A DNA stretch of 64,000 nucleotides from Mangifera indica. Taxonomy: Eukaryota; Streptophyta; Magnoliopsida; Sapindales; Anacardiaceae. The stretch is taken from assembly GCF_011075055.1 (NCBI RefSeq), contig NC_058147.1, positions 434,001 to 498,000 of the forward strand. Reading direction: 5' to 3'. Made by a program: the position numbers and the translations under genes. Below, one piece after another: positions 33,601-44,600 of this stretch. Position 1 is the first letter of the stretch. The number at the start of each line of letters is the position of its first letter. Below the pieces are notes generated by a model. That model saw nothing but the letters and a program-made list of their open reading frames with translations. It had not been told where the DNA came from and did no database searches.

Positions 33601-36021
33601 AAACTCACGGGGTATTTATCAAAATCAAAGGAAGAATTTTTTTTTTTTCGTTTCCTTCTTTGATGAGTTGGTCCAATCTGGACTATACTAATAAAGTAAC
33701 TTTTACCTAGTGCGAAAAAGTTGGTTTGGCTCGAATAAATATTCAAAAAAAAAAGAAAAAGTCTTCTGATGCTTAATCAAAACGGGAAAGTGATTAATGA
33801 AAAAGGTTGATATATCAAGCAGTATGTAAAATATATATTTCCAAGGATTGACCTATGTGTCTTTGCCTTTTAATCCCATTTTCGGCTTGCCCTAATAGGT
33901 CAAAAGCATAATGGTAATTATGCTTTGAATTTTGAAGCTTCTTCTTCTTCTTATTCTTCTTCAACAGGAGTGGAGATTACCTAGGATTCCACACTTAGTG
34001 CTGCAATCAATATAATGGTAGGACCCTTTAATGGGAACTAATTTGGTACCCACTTAATATTCTTATTTTGCAATTCGAATTTTGACCAACTTGCCATAAC
34101 TTATTCAAGTAACCATCATCAACATCCTCACCAGATATGGAAAATAAGCCACTGAAAATTGAAGAATTGTCATGCATGATTGAGAGCTGAGACTTAAGGA
34201 TATATCATTCAAATATTTGTTTCTTAATTAAAATTAATATAAAAAATTACCATTGAAGATCAAATTATACTTTCAACCGGAATTAAATTTAGGTTGAGTT
34301 CAAATATAAATTCAATTTGAGATAGATGAATTAAAACTCGAATTATGTTGAAAATAAGTTAACTTTATATTATTAGATGTGATGTTCAAATTGATTTGAA
34401 CTTGGCTTGAGTAATGTAAAATCAAATTCAAGTTTAAATCATTTGAATTGAATTGATAATTTCATGTATATCCACAAAATTCTATAGTATATATTTATGA
34501 GTGAATACGAACTGAATCAAGTTCAAGCACTCCTGAATTCAAATAAAAATTATTTGATTATAGTATAAGCTCAAAATATGTTTAATTAAAGTTAATAGTA
34601 GCTCAAATTTGACTTTATTCTTAAATTTGAAATTTGATTTGAGTTCGTGACTCAAATACATAGTTCATATTTATAATTTAGATTTATGAGTTAAGTTCAT
34701 AGTTTATTGATTAAATGATATTATTTTATTTAATAATAGATAAAATATTATCTTTTCACGATTGTTTAACATAATTTAATTAAATCATAAATTAAATTTA
34801 AATTGAATTTAACTATTCAGTTAATTTATGAGCCAAATTAAATTAATTTTTTTTATTTTTAATTCAACTCAATTCTCTACCTTCTTAACTCGAATATGAC
34901 CTAAACATCAGTTTTTAAAACCAACTAATCTTTTCAATTTTAGATCAAATTAAGTTTATCCTAATCTAACTTAAGACAAACCGAATGAACTCAATTGACG
35001 TCCAACCGTCATATTGGAGTCACCTAGAAGAAGCCACCAAAGTTCTTAAAGACAAATTGTACTCGTGATAAAATTCAGGTATCCCGTCACTTCTATCTTA
35101 AAGTATTCTTGTTCCCTCATTTATTTTGATAATGCCAACTTCTTCCCATACAGTCAGCCAGGGCAGGTGCTCAGAAAGACGCAGAAGCAAAAAGAAACCA
35201 TCTAATACTTTTTACAGATTTTTTTTCGCTGTATTATTTAGAATCTTTTTGCCACACCTATCAATGTTGTCATTATTGGTATAATATTTTATAATACAAT
35301 ATTATATAAATAAAAAATAATTTATATTATAGAATGTATTATTATTAATATAATATATATTATTAATATAAAGCAATATAATTTTTAGAGAAAATAATAA
35401 TATATTAAGAGAGTATATAAAAAATTTTAAATTTTTTAAATTACTTGTAATAATTTTTAAAATGAAAATGTGTTAATTATATTTTTTAATTATTTTATTT
35501 TTAAAAAATTATATCATACGTTGCTATGTGATACTCGATACATGATACATAAAATTACAATTTCAACATATGATATGATACATAATTGCTAGCTCACACA
35601 AAACGGAGATGAATTCATAAATAAGCATAAAACATACATACGAGAGAATACTATGTGTCTTAAAATGTGTCTTTAGAGTTTTAGCGAGTTTGATTAGATT
35701 TTATTGACAAAGGTTGAATTTAAATGACTCGAATATTATATCTGAAAACAATATTATATGTATTCATTTTAAATATATAAATACATATATATTTATATAT
35801 ATTATCATATGATTGAATCTCATTTTATATTAATTTAAAATTAATTAATTATATAATAATATATATAAAATATGTATTTATTTATATACAAAAAATAAAT
35901 ATATATAATTTTATTATATATTTGGATTAAGCTTGAATTAAGTTTGTAAATATTGGACTTAATTTAAATACACACTAATAAACTCTTAAAAGATTAAATC
36001 TCAAGGTTAAAAATAGGGTTA
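30669..36021. other. gene-poor AT-rich region upstream of MIR394
   Basis: No gene is supported in this 5 kb. Dispersed AT-rich repeat text is evident at about 32090-32460 and 34260-34990. Very AT-rich runs lie at 33240-33600 and 35270-35560. A weakly coding-like patch at 31130-31330 on the minus strand could not be assigned. The region at 32640-33060 is of more balanced composition but has no recognisable frame. Confidence 0.4.
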
Positions 36022-36345
36022 GATTCGAATCGAACCCATTTAAACTTGGTTCGAACTAATCCAAAACAAGCCAGCCGTAATCAAGTTCGGTCGAATTTGA
36101 GTTTGAGCTACTCGTCAGATTTTTTAATTAAAAATTTTAATACAAAAGTACATCGTTTTAACCAATATGTATTAAAACGATATCGTTTTAATAACGAAAA
36201 ACCAGTCAAATTGAATTCAGATCAAGTTTAAACTTAACTTTCATAAACTCAAACTTAGTTATATGTGAACCGAATTAAACTCAAGCAAGCTTGAGCTTAA
36301 CTCGGCTTGAATCTAGCTCGAGTTAAAAGCTCCGTTCAGCTCTAA
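36022..36345 (-). repeat. dispersed repeat copy B, opposite orientation to 11935-12243
   Basis: The centre (36150-36196) reads CATCGTTTTAACCAATATGT then ATTAAAACGATATCGTTTTA, the reverse complement of the module in copy A. Its edges carry TTAGATTCGAATCGAACCC (left) and GCTCGAGTTAAAAGCTC (right). Length and flanking vocabulary agree with copy A. No protein is encoded. Confidence 0.6.
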
Positions 36346-37512
36346 TATTTTTGTATCTTATATAATAAATTATATATATAAAACATAGGATTTAACTGTA
36401 TTTTTGTATGAGTTTCAATCAAATTTAATTCAACAACCTCTCTTGAATTCGAATCCCATGTAAACTCGATAAATTCAAATTGGAACTTAATAATAGTAGA
36501 GCGAATTCAGTTGTAATCCTAATTTCAATACCCGGGAGTGTTAAAAGTTTGTCACGTTAAGAACGCGAGGGGATAAAAGGTTAATGCTTTTTCATGCGAG
36601 CCACATCGACTGAATGAGAGAGACGGAGACCACTATTCTTATCCTCTGAAAGAAAAGATAAGCGTTAACGTCCCATTGATTTTATCGTCGCTTAAATGAG
36701 TTTGACTAGAGTGGCAAGCAATTATTCTGAAATTTGAAGGTCAGTGAACCAACTATAAGTGGGTTGTTACAGCTAATTTCCTGTTTCAAAATCCGACGGA
36801 TACCATGACTCACCCACCCAATTGAACGATCAAGATAAAAAATGAATTGATGATAGCTTGACCCTAGTCATCTATTTGTCTCACAACAGCATCAACAATG
36901 AAAGTGGTAGGTAAAGCCAAAACAAAACTTAAACAAGAATAATCTCTAACTTAATTATGCCAAATTAATCAGTCCCCTTTCTTGCTTTTCTTGATATGCA
37001 GAGAGAAAGAGAGCGTGGTGTGCATGAGTGAGTGTGTTTTGTGAGAAACGAGGGAGTGAAAAGGGGATTTTAGTGCGAGGAACGCAAGAAAAGACTGAGG
37101 GAGATGGTGGGTTTGCATCAGAAACGAGGGAGAAGTGAAGAATAACTATGATGATTCTTTGATCTTCCTTCTGAATATATATGCTATTTGCTATATATGC
37201 AGCCTCCGTTCCCAATAAGAATGATATGATCTATCTTATCTGATTTTATTTGTCCGTCTTTTCCACTCTGAAACAAACCGTCACTCTTCCTCCGTAATTA
37301 ATTACCCCCATCGGCCTCCATCATCTCAACTCTCTCTTCTCTCACTCACTTATTTACTGTTCTTCACATCTTAAATAGAACCCATCTGTCGTCTTTACAG
37401 TCTTCTTATTTGTTGTGGCTCCCTACCTCTCATCTTGTTCGTGTGAGTTTGTTTATGGTGTGTTTCACAAGGACAGTTGTTGATTTCATGCGGGTTTAAC
37501 AAAGGGCTTCTT
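36346..37512. other. upstream flank of MIR394
   Basis: After more AT-rich text to about 36540, composition becomes more balanced and pyrimidine-rich towards 37400, as expected for a plant Pol II promoter and 5' leader of a primary microRNA. No open frame is convincing. Confidence 0.4.
37192..37198 (+). promoter_or_regulatory. candidate TATA box for the MIR394 primary transcript
   Basis: TATATAT lies in CTATATATGC about 315 bases before the hairpin, followed by CT-rich sequence with many TCTC/CTCACTCAC words at 37325-37350 that often mark plant 5' leaders. Distance and context suit a primary microRNA promoter, but TATA-like words are common in this AT-rich DNA. Confidence 0.3.
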
Positions 37513-37608
37513 ACAGAGGTTATTGGCATTCTGTCCACCTCCCATCAATTGAAATCATTATTCTCTTTCTTCGAGTTGGAGGTGGGCATACTGCCAACTG
37601 AGCTCTGT
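37513..37608 (+). ncRNA. MIR394: MIR394 precursor hairpin
   Basis: The 20-base sequence TTGGCATTCTGTCCACCTCC at 37523-37542 is identical to the conserved plant miR394. The opposite arm, GGAGGTGGGCATACTGCCAA (37578-37597), pairs along its whole length with a few mismatches or bulges. A star strand at 37580-37599 would leave the usual two-base 3' overhang. The stem extends outwards through ACAGAG (37513-37518) with CTCTGT (37603-37608). The loop is about 35 bases. miR394 directs cleavage of mRNA for the F-box protein LCR (LEAF CURLING RESPONSIVENESS) and acts in shoot meristem and leaf development. The site lies between the AMY2 pseudogene and prolyl oligopeptidase, matching MIR394B (At1g76135) and MIR394A (At1g20375) in Arabidopsis. 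This strongly supports orthology. Confidence 0.96.
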
Positions 37609-40600
37609 TGGTTTCTCTTTGTAAAGCCCTCGTGATTTATCCCTCCAGCTTTTATCTCATGTTCTGCGATAAAGAGCAAGGTAAAGACCACGCATATCCC
37701 ATGATTGTCTTCATCTTTTCTTCCTTAATAATCTGTCTTATTTTCTTTGTGATGAATGATCATGCAGTGACTGTTTCTGGCGATCCTGGATATCTATTTG
37801 ATAACCTCAACTTTACTATTTGTTTTCCGGAGGAAAAAAAGGAAAAAAAAAAGCTTCCAAAATCATCACTTTTATCAGTACCTTCATCTTTTTCACCTGA
37901 TCGCTATTTTTTTTTTCAGGGTTAAGAGGTAACTACAACTTTGTGAATGACTTTTTATTACTCGGGCAAGCTACTTTGAAACCCTAGTTTTATGTTTCCA
38001 CCGACCCGGTACTTGAGATTACCTCTTTTTTTTTTTTTTTACAATTTTCCGATCTAGGGTTTCATCAGTCTCGTCTGGAAAACCATTATATTTCTCATAT
38101 CTAGCGCTTTACTCCGAAAGATCTGTTTCTTTTGAGATCAATTTTTATCCTACAATTCATACTACATATAAACTTTTGTCAGAACTCATGAGGCCTAAAT
38201 GATATCTTCCATTGAAGAAATCTGAAACCAGATTTTGTCTTACTGCATCTATATCTTCAAATCTTTGTAAATTGTGTTGATTACAATTAGAGAAATAGAT
38301 TTTTGGATTCATGGCTTCATGCATGACTGCCACCATTTTTACCATGTCAGTCATTTTAGTTAATTATTATTAGTACTTATTAAAATTAATCATCAAACTT
38401 CTGTATAGGCAGCCCTAGTCCTGTATACGTTTTTATACAGTCCGAACTCATCTACGTAGCCTCATGATTGAAGACTGACAACGCTATTTAATATGTTCAA
38501 ACTAACCTTGTCCCACTCTCACATCTCTGGACATTTGGCAGCATCGAGAGGTTGTTGGGTCGTGAGTTTCACGAAGGCTTGAAGCGGGTGGATGAAGTTA
38601 GGTTAGGCTCCTTTAAGGCGGGGCTGAGGCGCTGAGCGCTAGCCCACTGGGGGGTCCCTGGTTAGTTGTGGTTGCTATTATTTCGTCGGAGTCAAATAGT
38701 CAAAGCATTTTAAACTTCGTCAAGTGTACGATTCATCTACAACTGGAAGAAGAATAAAGGAATGCCTTGTAATTCCCTGTACTATTTTCCAGTATAGTTT
38801 TGGTCTCTTATCGTGTTAACATAGAATTCCAATTGTGCTCACAGTCGAGATTAAACAGTAGTTAATGTTCACATTAGTTATACACATTACGCCAAAACTC
38901 AAATTCTTATCATGTTGTGATTGTTCAAGAATTTTAAGATATTGTGTTCAGATACCTAGTTAAGAAACGAACATGTTCTCCAATTTGCTATATCTCTTTG
39001 ATTTTTCATGTTAGGGTTATGAGGAAGATGAGCATATGGAATTAGGGTTGAGTTTTATCCTTTGAAGCAGATTGAATGTGTGAAAACTCTTAGGAAGAAA
39101 ACAATTAAACTGGAAATTCGAAAAATCAAATTCTCTCTTACTTGATTGACTTATATGATATCAAAATAATTAACTGAATTATGATTTTATTATACTAAAC
39201 AATTAAAGCAAATATGGTGGAAAAAAATATTATAATTTAACATAGAAAATTTTTCAATGTAAAAAGTAAAATCACATTATCTTTATTTAAATAAAGCACT
39301 CTAATTAAAACAACAAAATAATGAATATAATAGTATACTTGAAAATATATATTTTACATTACATACATAAAAAATAAACTTTCATAGTCTAAAATATGAT
39401 ACCATATGTTTTTAAAATACTAAGAGCAATCTAGATAAAAAAAAATAGAGTTTTTCTAATAGTTGTTTAAATAAAACTGGAAAGCACAATCAATTACATT
39501 TTAATATAGATAACTGTTTATCTGAAAATCAAAAGATGATCTCCATCGTCAACGATCAATCTTCTACAGTAGTTTAAAAATCAGAACTCCCACAAATGTA
39601 TACGAAAATCCAAGCCGACATTTTTGTTTTTTTAATTTATTTTCTTTATTCCAATTTTAATACGTTATTTATAAGTATATATTGAATTCTTATTTTTACA
39701 TAATTTATGAATATAATGATCAGATTTTTTTATTAAATAAATTTAAATTTTTTCGTGTAAGAAGAGACTTAAAAACCCAACAAAAACAAGTTTGATGTTT
39801 GGTAGATGAGTTCGAATTCTTATTTGAGCACCTAATATTATATGATGAGGTGGGAGATCGGGTATATAAGGTTCACTCATGTTATAATCTTCTAGGCATC
39901 TGGCTAGCTCAAATGACCACTTAAAATTATTATCATGGGTTCCTCCAGGAAAATCTTCACAATTAGCACCAATGATTTGCAACCAAACTAGAGCAACTGG
40001 TCGGATTTGTTCAGAACTTGGAGGCCAGTCTAATGGCCTCAACCTACGAAATGTTTAGAGTCCCAGCATCTATACAACATAATGCAACATCGTGAGACTA
40101 GAAGTTTCTGAAATAGCGCTGTCTGAGTTTTAATTATATAAAATACCATGCAACAACTGATTATAAACAACAAATTTTATTGTTAATAAATTGAAGGGAA
40201 ATAGGAAATAGTGTATAATTAAAATCTTTAATGGCCCAAGCCCATGGGCTCTGGGAACAATGAGCACTTCATTAATGATGATACAAGTATAAAAGAGAGT
40301 TGTTCCTTTTTTTTTAACTGTAAAGAAAATTTTAAGTAGGATTATACCGAAACAACTCCAATCAACTAAATTGTAATATGTGATGAATCCAAATTGTTCT
40401 TCACCCAACAGAGAACATTGAAAGACAATAAACTAGAAGAAAAGATAATGTTTTCAAATTAGAACTTGCTCTTGCCTCGGTGATGGCTTCGGTCCGGTTT
40501 TTCAGTTGGACCGGTATATGGCGACTATTAATAAACATCAATATATATATATACCTATATATATGGGTCCAGCCGTCCAAACAGAACAAATTTGCTAGTC

Positions 40601-41691
40601 TCTCACACAATTGACATTGGGTTAATGGGAATTTGCCATGTGTATCTTTTTTGACTAAACATTTTGAAATTAAGTAGTGTCACTTTCAAGTTGTCGTCTT
40701 TCAGTGCCTATGGGCTTTCGAAGAAGCAATGACGATGAAACGTGGATGAAAAAAACAATTAGCTTTACCCAATTGGTGACTAGGAGAGAATGAGCGTCAA
40801 ATCCAATTTAAATTACTTAAATTTGAATAGGATGAATTAAGTTTTAACTATAGATTAGATTTATTTTTATAAAATAAAATGAGTTGATGATTAAGATAAA
40901 ATTTAAAATTAAATTATTTTAAAGTTAAATGGAATTATAATTCATTAATTTGAAATATAATTTGAATTATCTATTTTAAATTCAAATTGATTTTAAATTA
41001 AGTTTTATTTGACTTTACTCATATTAAATTCAATTTTAGAGAATTCAAATTTGTCTCAAATAAATTGATTTCAAATTAAAAAATTTTAATTCAAACTTAA
41101 ATTAAATCAATTTAAATTAATTGAGTCATCTAAAAGTTCATTTTATTTAACAATTTTTTATCTTTTTTATTTCATATGATATTTATTTTCCATACTGACT
41201 TTTTAATAGCTTTTTTTTTACTATATCATCAATTAATCCGGACAAGTTAAATTCGAATTTAAAACAAAGTTTTGAGGTGATCTTTCTTCGGACTTGACAG
41301 GATGGAATCCACACTTGCTGACTCAATAGCGTGACAATTGGGACAACTAAATGAAGTATCTTCGTAAACTGTAACCTTGAAATTTCGGTGGTGCAGCATA
41401 GAAAAGACATTCCAATTCCAATGATAACGTGGTTACAGATGACCCCAAAATGACGACATCTAAAGGCTACAGTATCCACAAGCTTAACCCAAGCACAGCC
41501 CCCAATCGAATCGTTGAAGAAACGCCGTTGTGACCATGTACTCATACTCTCGCCACACGTGGCGTTTTTGTAATTTCATACCACGATTTGACCGCTGGCA
41601 AATGCTCGAAACACACGCCCCTCTATATTTGCCCCTCGAACATAGCAAGCAAAGACCTAATTTTAAATTTTTCTCGTCAAGTCGTGCAATT
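37609..41691. other. intergenic region between MIR394 and prolyl oligopeptidase
   Basis: The first few hundred bases are probably the 3' part of the MIR394 transcript. A markedly GC-richer island lies at about 38531-38690 (for example AGGCGGGGCTGAGGCGCTGA), unlike its surroundings; its nature is unknown. About 39140-39740 is very AT-rich, and 40810-41110 is dispersed repeat text. Short frames at 39743-40042 and 40401-40610 have no family resemblance. The 41450-41691 segment is the promoter and leader of the peptidase gene. Confidence 0.45.
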
Positions 41692-44600
41692 ATGGGCTCG
41701 CTTTCCGCCATTGGCGAACGCTTGCAGTATCCGACCGTTCGTAGAGACGAGTCTGTGGTCGATGATTACCATGGCGTTAAGATTGCCGATCCTTATCGAT
41801 GGTAATTGACTGCAAAAATTCAATTTCCGAATGAATTTAACTTGAGCGAAATTGTTTTTCTGGCCATTTCTTCTTGTTTGATGTTACTTTCTTGTTTTGT
41901 TATGGATAGGCTTGAAGATCCAGATGCCGAAGAAGTGAAAGATTTTGTGCAAAAGCATGTGAAATTGACAGACTCGGTGCTTGAGAAATGTGAATTAAGG
42001 GGAAAGTTTCATGAGAAGATGTCGAAGTTACTTGATCATCCACGCTATGATGCACCGGCTAAGCGAGCGAATAAGTATTTTTATTTCCATAATAGTGGAC
42101 TTCAAGAGCAAAATGTTCTTTATGTTCAGGATAGTTTAGATGGAGAACCGAAGGTTTTGCTTGATCCAAATACGCTTAGTGAGGATGGAACCATTGCATT
42201 GTCCCAGATTGGGATTAGCGAGGATGCTAAATATTTGGCATACTCGCTTAGTTCGAGTGGAAGTGATTGGACCACTATCAAAGTAATGAGAATTGAGGAT
42301 CAAAAAGAAGAGCCTGATACTTTGTCTTGGGTCAGTTCAGTTTGTTGCATTATGTTTTCTAGATTTTTAAATTGATAAGCAACGATGATTTATGGCTTAT
42401 GAATTGTATTACTTCTTGTTACAGGTTAAATTTTCGGGTATAAGCTGGACTCATGATAGTAAAGGGTTTTTCTACTCCCGCTACCCAGCTCCAAAGTAAG
42501 TGTTTATCATCTAAGTATGATGTATGAGTAGTAAGGAAATGAGTGGGATGTCATTCGATCCATCCTTAAGGGTATAATTTGGAACAACTTAGAGAATTTT
42601 AATTGGTGTTGTTATAATCATAATAGTTCTGAAGGATAATTTTGGGAAAGTTTTATATCATTGGAAAAGCTAGGGTGTTATTTTCATCTGTTAATTCATC
42701 AGACAAATTTCATATGTTTTTTTTTTTTTAAATTTTGAAGATATGATTATGTAATGGTAATTCTATTCTGTAGAGAGGGAGAAGTAGATGCTGGGACCGA
42801 GACTGATGCTAACCTCTACCATGAGCTTTACTATCATTTCTTGGGTACTGAACAGTCCGAAGATATCTTATGCTGGAGAGATTCAGAAAACCCCAAGTAT
42901 ACATTTTCAGGCAGTGTTACAGAAGATGGGAAGGTAATCATCTTTTAACGACCTGTTGCCTGTGTAAAATTTATTTCTTTATTTTGAGTAATTTTCTGGG
43001 TGGTTTCTTTTCCATAAGAAGGTCTATAAAAGTTAATTGTTTGCATGTCTGAAATAGGTCTAAATAGATAGGTTTTATGAAAATTGTAAGTTGTGTATGG
43101 AATTCTTGCAAGTTGACTCTAATTTTATGCTCTCTTTTTTTGGTAGTTTCTTCTCCTGTATATAAGTGAGAGTTGTGACCCAGTCAACAAGCTATATTAC
43201 TGTGACTTCTCTACTCTGCCAGAAGGCCTTGAGGGTTACAAGAAAAAATCTGGCCTTCTTCCATTTGTTAAGCTTATTGATGGATTTGATGCAGAGTATA
43301 CGGCAATTGCAAATGATGAAAGTGTCTTTACTTTTCTCACAAATAAAGATGCTCCAAAATACAAATTAGTTAGAGTAGATCTCAAGGAACCAAGTACTTG
43401 GTCTGATGTTGTCCCAGAAGCTGAGAAAGATGTGCTTGCATCAGCTTGTGCTGCTAATGGAAATCAAATGATTCTTAGTTACATGAGTGATGTGAAACAT
43501 GTTCTGCAGATAAGGGACTTGAAAACTGGTTCCTTCCTGCATCCATTACCAATTGATATCGGCTCCGTTTATGATGTATCTGCTCGTCGTGAAGACAATA
43601 TAATTTTCATTCATTTTAGTGGCTTCCTCACACCTAGCATCATATATCAATGTGACTTGGCTGAAGAGTCTCCAAAAATGAAGATATTTCGTGAAATTAT
43701 CGTTCATGGATTTGATCGCACTGACTTCCAAGTTGATCAGGTAAGTGATTGTTGATCTTTTACTTTTTGTCTTGCCTCATCTTTAATTTGGTTGTTGTGC
43801 TTTTAGCATAATGTTGTTTTGTGCTACATTCTTCACTTTTGTTCATGAACCTTTGTTAAAGATAGCATTTCCTTAAATAGTTGTCTAAGCATCTATTACT
43901 TTCTTGCTAAACTTGGATTCAGGTTTTCTATCCAAGCAAGGATGGTACAAAGATACCAATGTTCATTGTATCCAGAAAAAATATTACTTTAGATGGATCA
44001 CACCCCTGTTTGTTATATGGATATGGTGGATTTAACATTAGTCTCACACCCTCATTTAGTATCAGTCGTACTGTGCTCACAAGACATCTTGGTGTTGTAT
44101 TCTGCCTTGCCAACATTCGTGGTGGTGGAGAATATGGGGAAGAATGGCACAAAGCTGCCCAGCTTTCAAAAAAACAGAATTGCTTTGATGACTTCATTTC
44201 TGCTGCTGAGTACCTCATATCTGCTGGCTACACGCAACCCAAAAAGTTGTGTATTGAAGGGGGCAGCAATGGGGGGCTTCTTATTGGTGCTTGTATAAAT
44301 CAGGTAAATGTTTTAGTTGTTTGGTTGTATATTATGCTTGTATCTTTTGTCATTATAAAAGTGAATTTATAAATTGCAAAATTAACTTTGACAATTGCAG
44401 AGACCTGATCTTTTTGGTTGTGCTCTGCCCCTTGTTGGGGTGATGGACATGCTGCGGTTTCACAAATTTACCATAGGTTAGTTTAATTATTTGGCTTCTG
44501 CAATGCTTTTTTTTTTTTTCAAATTTTAGCATCACATAAATTGATGAAGACTTGCTTACTAGGTCATGCATGGACTTCTGAATATGGTTGTTCAGAAAAG

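Noticed and set aside
39743..40042. 99-codon minus-strand frame
   Set aside because: It has no ATG at its start, no family resemblance, and its end merges into AT-rich sequence.
41530..41691. Upstream extension of prolyl oligopeptidase by 54 residues from ATG 41530
   Set aside because: The family protein begins at MGS (41692). The extension is unlike relatives and is probably 5' leader, though a transit-peptide form cannot be excluded.
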